NCBI GenBank assembly: GCA_025201345.1
Contig: JAIXMG010000008.1
Location: 930,001 to 994,000 of the forward strand
Direction: 5' to 3'
Length of the DNA: 64,000 nt
Source: Thamnidium elegans
Taxonomy: Eukaryota > Mucoromycota > Mucoromycetes > Mucorales > Mucoraceae
The position numbers were made by a program, and so were the translations under genes. Below, piece after piece: positions 34,372-47,241 of this stretch (position 1 is the stretch's first letter; each line of letters starts with the position of its first letter). A model generated the notes under the pieces. That model was not told where the DNA came from, did no database searches, and worked only from the letters and a program-made list of their open reading frames with translations.

Positions 34372-37053
34372 GCATATTCAATTGTCCAATGAATAACGTC
34401 ATATATATAATAAAAAAAGGATTTAAAATACCGTTCGCATCTCGATAGTCAGATCTGTCAGAATTATCTTGTTCGTTTATATATATAAATATTATATATA
34501 TATCTGTCGGTCAACTTATTGCCGTCTTGAGGTGTTACGGCTAATATCGCAATCAGTATAACATTTGAAATATTATACATACTCCCGAACGTATATTTTT
34601 TTTTTCTTAAAAATTCTTACGGAGTACCGATTAAATAAATTCCTTTTGAAGAAAGTTTTTTTTTTCTTTACTATAGATCGTGCTTAAGAGTATGTACCCT
34701 TGGTTGTTTCAGAAAATAGAACTGGTACTAAATTATTCGAAATAAATAAACTTATTGTCAAAAGTCACATGTTCCCGACGGTCCCATTAGAACCAACGAT
34801 CAAGTAAGAGCGATATTTCTATATAAGAGCTAATTGTCTATTTTGTCCGAAGTTTCAATCATTTACAGTGTGACAAAAAGAATTGGTTCAAGTAAGCTTT
34901 TCTTTCTAGCGTGGTAGGGCTTTATATATTTGAAAGCAGCCAGATGCATTAAATCACTAGTTGCACGTACTCAGAATAGTATGTGTATAAAAATAATGAT
35001 ACAAGTAACCAAAACCATTTACTTTTCCTCTCATTATATATATTGAAACGAGATATTTCGTTTTAGAAGCAAAAGGGGAAATACTGCTCAAGCATTTAGC
35101 ACCTTTTTTTTTTTTTTTTTTTTTTTTATATATTCCTATAAAAAATGGCTCATGTAGAAGAAGGGAGGGAGGCTGGGTGTTTGTGTAGCTGTATGTTTAA
35201 CAGGTTATGTAGTCTTTTCATCGGCGGCTTAGACTGTAAACAACGGCGCTTTAGGTCCCGAATTTAATATTTGTTTTGAAAAAACGTTTTTTTTCTCAAA
35301 CTTTTAGACATGATAGTAATAGGGTAACCTGGGGATAACTAGGTTCAGAGACGTAACTCAAATGACTTCAATGTCATCATGTCGTATCCACAACGTGTGC
35401 AATGGTATAATGCTACACGGTATTTTTTTTTATTTTTTTGCAGTTTATTATAAACAGTGTATTTTTTTTAAAGAAAAAATATAAGTATTATAAAAGAGTA
35501 CATCGTATTTAATTGTTTGTTTGTATAACTGACAATAATAAACTTGCCTTTCCCCCCCCCCCAACAACAAAACCATCGAGTTATTTTCCTTGTTGATCTC
35601 GGTTCTTCCCCGTGTTACGAAAAAAAAAAACCTCCTCTACGAAAAAATAGTCTCCTACGTCAAAAAAAAACCCCCCCTCAGCAATTGCGAAGTTAATAAA
35701 TGGTGTAGTTATGACATTTTTTTTTTTATATTGGAATGTTTTCGGCGTATATGGACTTTTTTGTCTAATTAGTGGTACATAATTTAAAAACATCCGGAAC
35801 TCGAACCTTATTTCTTTCGTAACGCACACCGTTTATCATAGTATTAATGTAGAATTCATGGTAAAAGTGATGAAGAAGGGAATAAAAATATAAAAAAAAA
35901 AACTGGATTTAGTAATAAATCCTTTTTTTTTTTTTTTTTTGGCTCTTCTATGTTGCCCGATAGTCTAGAATATCTTAATATTGCGTCGGGTCTTAAGTCA
36001 ATTCCTGGTGAGGTGCATCATATAATATATTCAAAAAAAAACCATATGTTATTTTGAATGCTTTCTATGTGTAACCAGGCTTTTTTTCCCCCTCTCTTTC
36101 TCCTTGAGGCTGTTACGTGATTATATTTTGACAGTTTTTTTTTAGTATTATTATTAAACAAAGGAAAAAGAGAGAAAAAAAACATATTGTCTACATGCAT
36201 TATATCGCTGATAACTTAATTGAAAAAAAAAGACCATAAGCTACGACTTGCTAACATTTTATTTTTTTAACGATACCATAATTGAAGCATATCCGGCCAA
36301 GATTGAACTGTTCTTATATTGACAAAATTGAAACATCAACTGTGTCCTACATGGAGTATATTTCCATATTTTGGAAAAATATTGACGTTAGGCGAGAAAA
36401 CTATCTACATTTAGAAAGGGTTTTCAGGAGAGATTTTCTTTTTGTTTTTTTTTAGATTTGACAGCAAATGTCAGACCTACATAATAGCGTTATTCTGTGT
36501 ACTCTGGTCGCAATAATATGCCTTAAAACATACGTAATGTATATATTATTTCTTTTTAAAAAATAATTCGAAAATATATATTCTTAATAGACCTTATATA
36601 CTGTCCCCCTCTTTTTTTATTATTGTTTTTACGAGTGTTTTTTTTTGCTTAAGGGATATTTTCCGAGACTATGAAACTGTAATCGATAAATATTAAATAA
36701 CGACATCAATTAGATCAATGTAATAAAGAAGAACTAGATCTGTATATGTTATTGTAATATTGCTCGTCTACTACATTGTGTTAATTTTATACTGCTGGCT
36801 AGGATTGATAATAAGATGAATCTGATCTCGGGGATTAGTTGCTTTTGATAATCGATTTCGTGGGAAGAATTCTCTCCTAGCGGGTTAAAACAAACAAAAG
36901 GCACCTTCAAGAGAAGAACTTGCATGAAACAAAAAAAAATTGACTACATACTAGTTTTTTCCTGTCTTTCAAGGCTAAGTATTTCTTTTTTTTTTAATAA
37001 ATAAAAGGTAGTATTGGGTTTAGTTTATTCTCAAACGCTTGGATACGTTAGTA

Positions 37054-37093
<40 letters not shown>

Positions 37094-39097
37094 GGCATAA
37101 TAATAGTAACGAGAATAGTTATGTATCAACTGCTAAATATTATATATGTCAAGCGTTTTAACTATGCGTATTTTTTCATCTTTGCATTTCAATACTTTTT
37201 CTATACAAAAAAAAAAAAAAAATTGTTTCAATAATTATTTTATTTTTTTCGTAAAAGATAAATCAAATATTGTTTATTTATTAATAGTATTATTTGTAGA
37301 AGTTAAAAAAAAAAAAAAAGGAGGGAAACCTTATTTATTTTTCCTTTCGGAGACTGATCCCCATCGTTGCATCACGCTCCATGCTTTTTCGACATGATGT
37401 TTGTTACGTTAAAGTAAGATATAAACCTGAATGTTTTAACGACAGTAATTGTGGTCGGTTTTGAAATGATGTATTAATGACATGCTTGAGTTGATATAGC
37501 AAACAGCTTTGTTCGGCAGTTGATTTCTACTGAGATGTCGTGTAACATTTTTTTGTAACTAGGTACAACAGGAAAAATTTTGTAGTATCAACAAATAAAA
37601 GCATCAAGTATCAAAAGATGCAGTTTGTAAGAAGTCGAACGTATTATTGCTAAAATCATACAAAGTAAACAACTCTAGCAGGTGGTATATATACGTGTAT
37701 CATATATTGAGACGCTACGAAAAGAAAGATATGTCAAACATAAGGCTGATGCACCTACTTTATGCTTATGTGTTTTTTTTTGCTACGGAACGTTGGGCTT
37801 TTATTCCTTCAAGTGAAGTTTCAATATGAAAGTTTATAATTTCCCGTTTCATAGATGTAATTTAGGTTTCCGGATTTTTGTTTATTCTCATTAAATAGAT
37901 AAAATATATCGAAGAAGCTGTTGCTTACTTGATAATTTTTTTAATTGTTGTAACAACATAATCTTAATTTTGCTTATTCGAAGGAACTTATTAGAATAGT
38001 ATACGAGTCAAGTCAAAATATTTTTAAACACTTAATTAAATTATACGGAAAGAACAAGGGGACTGTTCTAGGAGTCTCGTTTTAGCTAGTACGACGCTTA
38101 TTTTGGTCAAAGTAGTTTAAATACTTATGCTTTATTAAATTTACATACTACCTATCAACATTTTATCATAGGTTCGTGCTGACTGACGTTATTGGAACAG
38201 TTTGAAATAAAATAATTGTTTTAGTATAAGTTGTCGTGTAAAATTTAATTAGAGTAGCAACAAAAAGTATTAGTTTATTTGTATTCTGTACTTTTAAATC
38301 GTCCATGTAATATTTTGATCGATTTAATTCTGTAATACAATCTAAGTTTATTTACTAAAATGAGTTACATGCACTTACACGATATCTGCACCTCAATGCC
38401 TGTAAATATCATGTAGTGTTATTAGTTTTTTGACAAGTAATAGGTATGCATTGCATCTGGCGTGAATCAAATAATACACATGAAGGTCTTAATTATACAG
38501 AAACCGATAACTAAAATAGCGAGTATATTTTACCTGTTATTTTGTAACTTTTGGAAATGAAACGTCTGAAAAAAAAAATATGGCATCATACAATCTCGTG
38601 TTTATTAGTTTTATTTTACTTTACACACTTTTGTTATTATCAGTTGATTTGTTTGGTTGTATATATCACCATTACTGAAAGTGTCGAGCTAATAGTTCGC
38701 TTTTAGTTGTCAGCACTTTATAAGGACCATTTAGTCAGTAAAATTTAAATAGGGAGTAAATTTATTTTAACAGGTTGTTGAATTTTCCAAGTAAAAAATA
38801 AAATAAATAAAACATGTGGTTAAGCAAAAAAAAAAAATAATAATAATATAAATGGACATATTGAAAAAAAAAAAAGAGGTAAATATTATTGTAAAAAAAC
38901 GTTTAATAAATATAATTCAAACAAAACAGTTACTAAAAAAAATTTTTTTTTGGGGAGATACTTGTGGAGAGAAGAAGGCTTTAAGGTTTAAGGAGTTTGA
39001 TAAACAAATAACAGCAATATTTTAACTTAATGGATCGGCTGGACAAAAGTTACACCAGTTTGACATAAAATTTGTACCACCAAGCAAAAAAAAAATG

Positions 39098-39105
39098 TAT
39101 ATAAG
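39098..39105 (+). promoter_or_regulatory. TATA box for the 21-codon ORF
   Basis: tatataag, 110 nt upstream of the ATG at 39208. It is followed by a C/T-rich, ATG-free leader of the type seen before other genes here. Confidence 0.5.
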
Positions 39106-39207
39106 GAACCAGGTTTTTGCTAAATTTCTTTTTTATAATTATTATTCTCTATCTATTCTAAATAGTCAGAAAACAATACTACATTTCTTTTAAATTCTAC
39201 ATTAAAA

Positions 39208-39273
39208 ATGCCACCAGATAGACCATCCAAGCCTGCTCACCCAAGACCTTACCCTGCTCCTGTGAAACGCTAA
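39208..39273 (+). CDS. Candidate 21-residue proline-rich small protein
   Basis: The frame encodes MPPDRPSKPAHPRPYP followed by APVKR and a stop: 7 Pro and 5 basic residues in 21. The start context is good (AAAAATGCC), a TATA box lies 110 nt upstream, and the leader lacks other ATGs. The frame is GC-richer than the surrounding DNA, as real coding sequence is here. What follows looks like an AT-rich 3' untranslated region. Too short for family recognition. It could be a processed peptide, a conserved small protein, or an RNA with an incidental ORF. A longer product would need an intron just before the stop, which I do not see. Confidence 0.45.
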   Translation: MPPDRPSKPAHPRPYPAPVKR

Positions 39274-42200
39274 TTGTATTTTTTTTTTTGGCCTATACCA
39301 TTCTTTGTTTCTGTTGCTTTTTACTAGGATGCCATATTTATACAGCTAATATACATAATTCGAAATCGTTCATTGTTGCTTCTTTATATACTTCAGACCC
39401 TTTTACTATCAAAAAAAAAATCTATATATTTTCTTTATGCCATTTTAAAATTTACATACACTCTCCAATATTCCTTCTTTTACTCTTATATAACACGAGC
39501 CCAACCAACCCTTCCTCCCCACCCTCAAAGACAATCAAGAAAGGTCGTCTTTTTTGATTTTATATACGTTCTTATCTTTGAATACCAATTTACTTCTTAA
39601 AAAAAGATGATACCCATCAATATACTATAAACCAATAAAATTTCATCATTTACTTTAAAATTTTACTATTGTGTTACCATGCACTCACCATGCTGGCGCT
39701 TTTGTTATTATTGTTGTTATTATTATTATTATTACTCTGAGGATCGATTCTCCACTTTGGTTTGTAGTACATTACTTCAATTTAAAATTTACAGTACTTT
39801 TTTTTTATATGCTAGCTGATTTCTAGTTACGATAGTATACCTATTTCACGATAGTATACCGTTTTTTATATATAAAAAAACTGTCAAAAAACAGCCCTTT
39901 TATGTTAATTATATTACTATTTTCGATTGACAAGATAAATCGGAAACGAACCCTTTATTTTTTATATTGCAAGTATCAAGTAGACTCGTGTAAAAACATA
40001 ATACAAATTACCTTTAGTATTAATAATAAAAATAAAAAATAAAAAAAAAAACTACAGCATACACTAGATATATCATTAAGCGGTTTTTTTTCTTTCTTGT
40101 TCCATCAAAACTTTTTTTTTTCCCTTTCCGAAACGAATAAGTTGCTTAACACTTCGTATGGGTGCTACAATGTCAACTCTAAATTAAGGTTCCACAAAAT
40201 ACATCAATACTTTAACGTTACTATTTATCAGCCTTCTTCCTTTCTATTTGTTTTGCTAACTAATCTTTATATATCGATATATCTATATTAGCACCATGGT
40301 TGTACATAAAACAAACGGTTTAAATTGTCCTTAATATGTTTAAATTAAAGAAAATAAACTACTTGTATTTGAGTTTTAATTCACGTTATTTCCTTGATGT
40401 TTGTTATCATGCTGAAAATTATCGTATACAAAAACTGCTCATATTAGCATCATCTAAAATATAATTGACGATTTCAAAACAGCGGGAAAAAAATATGGGT
40501 TACCCATGACATATTATATATGTCATAGGAATAATAGATACCTATAATCGTTTTATTATTAAAAAAAACATAATCTGTCAAATTAAGCAAGCTTAGTTTC
40601 CTTTCAGAAGTTTTTTCATATTATACCTCCGCTTTTTATTTGTTTTACGCCATCATACCCCTGTGTAACGCACATGGCGAGCACCATCATACAAACTTCG
40701 TTTTATATACTGTCAAAACATAGTGTGCGTGGCACATTGTTTTTTATAATCCATTTAACATAAATTATGTTTCACCTTAAAATGTCTCCCAGCTAAAAAC
40801 CGAAAGCATGATCGATCTTCAGAACCACGTTATCTACTCCATGGGATTGTAGTTATACTCTCTCACATTACACACACCACCTGAAATTTTAGATAGCATA
40901 CTTTCTTTCTTTAGGAGAATTGAGTAATTCATGTACTACTAAAACCTACATTATTACCAATATATTTGTTATACATGTACAAACTGTTGTTTCACACGGG
41001 CCATCGAAATTTTTCACTGTTTCTATAACAAGTTAAAGATTCTTAACCCCTTCTCTTTATAGTCTGGGCCTGTAGAAAACGTGTGATGTAGTATTGGTGT
41101 AACTTGTATAAGTAGAGGGGGGATGTCATCTTGTATAATATAAAATACTATACTGGGACCTTAAGTTTTGAAGACCTTTTTTTTTTCTTCTTTTTTTCTC
41201 TCAAGTTATGAAATAGATTGGTTAAATATGTTTATAAAGAAATCAATTACTCGATTTTGAGCCGACTTTAGTACAGATATTGCGTAATTTCTCTAATTGT
41301 CTTGTTGGAATGTTCGAAAATAAAGCTTTCAATTCATTGGTTTGAACTGATAGATATTTTTGTATTTCTCGCTCTCTTTAGCGAGCTGACCTAATTATAT
41401 CGCTGGATAAACTCACTAGACATCGTACTATTTTTTTTTTTTTTTTTTTTTTAAAGTTCGCAACAAAAACAAATTCGATCATCTTTATTTTCCTATTTGC
41501 GATAAAACCAGCAAATAATATCTTATGCATTTGATAGAGAGAGAGAGAAAGATAATCAAAATGATAATTCAATGCAGATAAAAAATAAAATAAAAATAAA
41601 AAGTAAATGGTATGCGATCGTTAAATACATTCAAGAATGAAAATGCAGTTTGTTGTTGTTGTTGTTGTCGCGATGTTGTTCATTTAGTTAACTCCGTTTA
41701 CCATCATTCGGCTTGGGTTCCTATTCGCTTAACTAAGCCAAAAAATTACACGAAATTCTTAAAAAGAATCTTTCAATAAATAAGAATAGCTTGTTCATTA
41801 TACGAAGTTTTAAAGATCTTTGTAGTATCCATAACTTTATATAAAAATATAACTTCGACTAACAGTTTTTACAAAACCAAAAAGTATTCGTTTTATATTT
41901 TATAATATAGTTTAAAGCTTTAAGTCTAGTTTTCTTTTTTTTTTTCACGGATCGGAGACACCGCTACATAAGGTATATATTTTTACTATAGAACCTAATT
42001 AACAGAAGTACCAAGCGTATGGGCGAATTGAGATTTGTTATGCACAAGTGTCTCGTGATATGTCAAACAATACCTGAACTATACATGTTAGTAAACTACA
42101 CTAATTAGTACCGTAAACCTAAAAAAAATATATATATCACCTATTTTTCAATCACTTTCACGCTTTAGTGAAAAAAAAGGGGTTAAATAAATATATCCTA

Positions 42201-42900
42201 CTGTTGTATATTGTAAATGTCCCAGAAAATAGCATACCTTTTCCGAGGTCTATAAAAGTGTATTTGATAATACCTCAGTTTAAACGATTTGTCACTCAAT
42301 TTAGTGATGCTCGATCTAAAGGCATGTTTGATTTTAAGGGTGACACCACTAAATCGAGTGGCTAGTTACCTTTTTTTTTTTATCTTTTTTGATTGACAAA
42401 GGAAGGCCCCAAATTAACTTTTTATAGTAGACATTTGGCGTTAGAACAAAGTCCTATAATGATTTACACAGAAAATAATTATGTATATAAAGTATGAAAA
42501 CTTTTTATATAATAAAAAATTGTAGAAACTAGTATATATAGAGCGTAACTACTTTATAAATTTGTTTGGAGGTGGGGCTTATTTAAGGTTATATGCTAAT
42601 AAACCTACTGCCAAAATGTAAAGCGTATTCTTGCCACTATTGAACTAAACAAAGCTTGTTATGCTCGTATGCTGTTCTGTGTGTACAGAAATGGCCATTA
42701 TTTCGCAAGAAAGTATAACAGCGAGTAGACCTGATGACACTAGTCTAAGATATATCACTATATAGAAATATTACATATCTAAAAAGAGCTCTCATCACCA
42801 TTGAAACAGAAAAAAATGATATATCTGTATACCGAACTTCATTTAAAGTCACGACAAAGGAATTTTTTTAATGTGGCTTTCTCTCAAATAGATAGTAATC
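39274..42900. other. Gene-free AT-rich region
   Basis: About 3.6 kb. Short frames only; the most protein-like, 42168-42365 (IPFPRSIKVYLIIPQFKRF...), is unrecognised and lacks support. There is a direct duplication of cgatagtatacc near 39829 and 39849, a trinucleotide TTA tract at about 39715-39735, and a TTG tract at 41651-41666. No RNA gene recognised. Confidence 0.5.
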
Positions 42901-43850
<950 letters not shown>

Positions 43851-45041
43851 ATAAAATGCTTTTTATAATTATCCATTGGGTTTTTTGCGGGATCAAAAAC
43901 CTTATTTCAGCGAATTTGGCCGAATATTTTAAAAACTACGACAGTCATTTTTATTTTTTATTGGCAATACAGACCGAGTGAGAGCCAATATTAATTTAGT
44001 AGAGAAATAAGGGACCTGAGCTGACCAAGGATATACAAGCACGATACCTCTGCCGGTTTTCTTTGTGGAATCCAAAGCAGTATTAGAGTACAATTGTAAA
44101 TGGGTACCTACCTTCAGAATTTTTTTCAATTCGTATTTTGACATCAGTGTGAATCTCTGTCGAATCCATTATACCAAAGATTTTTTTTTTTTGATTTCAC
44201 GTTGAATAGACAGAATACATGCTTCATTAAAAACACCTTAAACTAATCCACTTGTTTGACACCACAATTGCCAATTTAGAGAAATTCCTGCATCGACACC
44301 ACCATATCATAAGAAATGTTTAGACATTTGGTTATATAAAAGGTACTTGCTTGTATATGAATTCATTGTTAAAAAAAAAGGAAAAGAAAAGGATGGAATA
44401 AATAGGTTAATTTAATCATGATAAAAAGGATTTATTTAATCAGCATAATATATTTATATTGCAATTTACTTTTGGAGGTGCACCAAAAATGGTGGTGTAC
44501 CAAGAATCAACCCAATTTAACCATAGCAAGAATCATTTGAGTACCAAAAAGAGCAAGTTGTTCTAATTCTACAGAGACACGATGGGTTAGTAAGGGAAGT
44601 TGAAAAAGAAAAAAAAAATGGCAATATTAATAGGAATGACAACCAGTCTCAAAGAAACAGTTTAAAACTACCGCAGAGAGAGGGTCATTCACTATCAAGT
44701 TGAACTAGCAGTCGCTTGAATTTCAAAGCCCTTCAATAAGCGAGGCATGATCACCTTATGGCCTAGTTCAGTCTTACAAAGATGTTGAGAATCAATGAGA
44801 AATGAAAAAAAAAGTTTTTTGCGCGTCCTTTATACGAAAATGCTGATGTATACAGAGTCGTAACTATTAAATTTTTAGACCAATCAATAGGTTATCAGAC
44901 ACAGCGTCAGTAATCTTGGTCGAAAATGGCAGTAACCAAGTAACCATAGCTTTCCCTTCTAACTTTTACAAATGATGAAATTATATCGAAGATGATAAAA
45001 TCCTTTAAATCGATGAAGACGAGCCCACAGAGGAAGTATAT
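43851..45041. other. Transposon-remnant region without intact genes
   Basis: Between METTL5 and the transposase pseudogene. Contains the minus-strand scraps described nearby and low-complexity A runs. A short palindrome, ggtgcacc, occurs at 44477-44484 with a partial second copy (ggtgtacc) at 44493. No complete gene. Confidence 0.4.
43929..44144 (-). pseudogene. Possible scrap of a DIRS-type retroelement
   Basis: A 71-codon frame with THLQLYSNTALDSTKK, then GRGIVLVYPWSAQVPYF and LTRSVLPI. The 'P-W..Q-PYF' pattern followed by a leucine-rich helix recalls the region after the RNase H domain in DIRS-like retroelements (usual form: PxWPSQxWYP). There are no flanking reverse transcriptase motifs, so the match is weak. 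Near it on the same strand is another coding-like scrap, around 44602-44502 (FQLPLLTHRVSVELEQLA), of unknown origin. Confidence 0.25.
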
Positions 45042-45980
45042 GTGAGCTTAATGAGAACGATGAGGGCAAACACTGCCATGCATAATACTGGCACTGTTTC
45101 ACAGCTGAAGGATGAACACGGCGACTTATTGATAAGACTTGTTGAAAAAAACGCAGAAATAACTATCGTAGCAATGCATCAGTGTCTATCAGAAACTTTT
45201 CCTGACCTCAGTGTATCGAAGTCAGCAGTGTACAGATACGCAAGAACTAATTGTACACTGAGCCTCAAGAGTTTAGAAAAAATCACAGAGGAACGCAGCT
45301 CGGAGAGAACTTTGAAGCTTAGAAAAAAAAAGTGTCCAAGAGTGGTTGGCTGATGATGAACATAGTTGTGTTTTTCTAGACGAAGCAGATTTTAACCTGC
45401 ACATTACTCGTAACCGAGGCTGATCAGTGAAAGGCACTCCAGCAAAAATAGAAGTTCCCACAGCAAAAGGAACTATCATAACAATATTGGGCGCTATCTC
45501 TTCACAAGGTATAAACGATGTATCTTTAAGAAAGCCTACTACTGTTTCAGGCAGCAAGGAGAGAAGAATGGACGGAAAAGTTATCGAAACTACCGCCAGA
45601 GTAGGTACTAGAACTGAGCATTTTCTTTCTACTTGAACAACGTAATGGACGTGTTGGATAAAAACAACTTACACGGATTCTACATTGTTATGGATAATGC
45701 TCCAATTCATAAACCCAACAAAGTTCGAGGATGTATAGAAAAGAGAGAATACAAATGTGTCTATTTGTCTCCTTATTCGCCATTTCTAAACCCCATTGAA
45801 GAGTTTTGGTCTAAGGTAAAATTTGGTGTTAAAAGAGCACCTTTCGACACTGGTGACACCTTGACTTCACGTATTATGAAATCATGCTCTAAAGTCACTC
45901 AAGAAGATTGTATTGGATGGGTAAAACACTCGGTAAGTTTCTTTCGAAGTTGTTTGAACTTAGAAAAAAAAAACCTTTAA
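45042..45980 (+). pseudogene. Tc1/mariner-like DDE transposase, inactivated
   Basis: The N-terminal segment (from MSLMRTMRANTAMHN) has a helix-turn-helix character with LSVSKSAVYRYARTN. The DDE triad survives in pieces: first Asp in VFLDEADFNLH, second in IVMDNAPIHK, and Glu in SPFLNPIEEFWSKVK, the D34-36E-type spacing of DDE_3 superfamily members. Three lesions break it. A frameshift lies at a run of nine A (45323-45331). An in-frame TGA lies at 45421-45423, where the family normally has Trp after RG. A second frameshift lies in the T-rich stretch at about 45621-45630. About 310 codons in total, near normal transposase length. I compared flanks at about 44820-44900 and 46070-46160 and found no terminal inverted repeats. 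Dead copy; any autonomous relative must be elsewhere. Confidence 0.85.
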
Positions 45981-46320
45981 CTGCCAAACTTAGTAGACAT
46001 ACAAAAGAGCGATGGAATTAACTGAACAGGGCCGAAGATCGAAATAAGTACTAACCTTCTTTAGTTAGTGTATGATGCGATATACATGTTCTAGTACAGC
46101 CTGGGTCCAATAATATATTCATCGGTTTTTTAAAATGTGCATCCTGACGTAATCAAAAGCTGGGGGGCAGTTGTAATACCGCACACATAAAGTCGTTATG
46201 TCTCAACACTTTCCATCACTTTCTTTTTCTTACACTTATATATAACAAACTTCAACGTAAGTACGAGATTGATATATACTTGAATATATGAAAATCAATA
46301 TAACTAATATAATGATATAG
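45981..46320. other. Intergenic region upstream of a small gene
   Basis: Probably includes the right flank of the dead transposon and the promoter of the next gene. A TATA-like ttatatata occurs at about 46237-46245. No coding frame supported. Confidence 0.4.
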
Positions 46321-46653
46321 ATGTCTAATACCGAAAACGAAACCAACACTAATACTGAATTTACACGCCTCGAAAACTTCGTGAAAACTGCTCCCGGCAA
46401 AGAATATAGAATTGATCAAAAGGAGCAAACACTCTGTCGTGATGGATTAAGCGGTCAAAGAGAATGTGTCAAGCTTAATTTGGAATGTAAGTTGATAATT
46501 TTTTTTAAGAGAGATGAAAAAGGGTATAAAGGGTTATGAATACTAACTGGTATGTTAGATACCCAAATGTTCTCCGAAATGCAAAAGCTGGGCTTTTTCT
46601 GTGCATTACCTATGGACCCTACAGAAACTTACATGGAATGTTGGAGAGTTTAA
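46321..46653 (+). CDS. Small uncharacterised protein
   Basis: Two exons, 46321-46486 and 46559-46653, with a GTAAGT donor and TTAG acceptor, giving 86 residues. The N-terminus is Asn/Thr-rich (MSNTENETNTNTEFTR). The rest is compact, with four cysteines and short hydrophobic stretches: EYRIDQKEQTLCRDG, QRECVKLNLEYTQMF, then KLGFFCALPMDPTETYMECW. The regular splice, the reading frame retained across the intron and a TATA-like element about 80 nt upstream support a real gene. No signal peptide or membrane helix. I do not recognise the family. Confidence 0.6.
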
Positions 46654-47241
46654 AAAAAAGAAATATATTATTACAGTTACTATTGTTTTGTTAGCAATTC
46701 ATACACATATATAATACAAACTACATTGTTATCAAAATAATAGAGAATATATCGGGGGGGGGGTATACGCGAAAAAACACTGGGAGAGTTAATGTACGAT
46801 TTTTGAGAAAACGAGAAAATATATAATATATATTCTACCTCGAGTGGTTGTACAACATCTTCGCTCATGGTCCGGATCAATAAACCCTATACCATGTTTA
46901 TTACGATTACTATGTCAATTTCGAAGACTTTGTACATACATATCCGAGGATATTACAGGGTTTCAGTGTCACTGTTATATTTTTTTAAAAAAAAACTTTG
47001 GCTGATTCGCATATCTCCAAAGTTTTTGTAAAATTGAGTTTAAAGTAATGACAATAAAGATGCTGGGTAATTATATATCCTGTAATAAAAAAATGTCATT
47101 TATTACCAAGTGTCAACCATGATCATATATATCAGATTCAATTGATACATATATATCAGTATATATATATATATATAAATATATACCGCTGTAATATTTT
47201 TTTTCTTCTCTTTTTTTCCCTTCCTTATACTCATTTATACG
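46654..47241. other. Intergenic region
   Basis: About 590 nt, AT-rich, with a G run (about 46755-46762) and TATATA microsatellites near 47160-47185. The T/C-rich stretch just before 47242 is likely the 5' leader of the uS2-like gene. Nothing else recognised. Confidence 0.45.

Larger units (their letters stand above)
33994..39207. other. Long gene-free AT-rich region
   Basis: Over 5 kb with no supported protein gene apart from the remnant noted at its left edge. It has very long homopolymers: about 45 T at 34322-34366, T runs at 35104-35127 and 35922-35940, and about 34 A at 37056-37089. There are also C runs (about 35551-35561). All frames are short. I see no tRNA, rRNA, transposase or paired terminal repeats. 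Old, heavily mutated repeat DNA is a plausible origin. Confidence 0.5.

Noticed and set aside
35330..35362. Sequence aatagggtaacctgggg followed by ataac resembles homing endonuclease (I-SceI-like) or mitochondrial LSU rRNA target motifs.
   Set aside because: The order and spacing differ from the I-SceI site and no rRNA context surrounds it; likely chance in AT-rich DNA.
35788..35801. Reverse strand ggttcgagttcc looks like a tRNA T-arm.
   Set aside because: The B-box spacing is off by a base, and no acceptor stem, D-arm or anticodon arm can be built around it.
42168..42365. Plus-strand frame with IPFPRSIKVYLIIPQFKRF.
   Set aside because: Starts within an A run, has no recognisable domain and no conserved splice extension.
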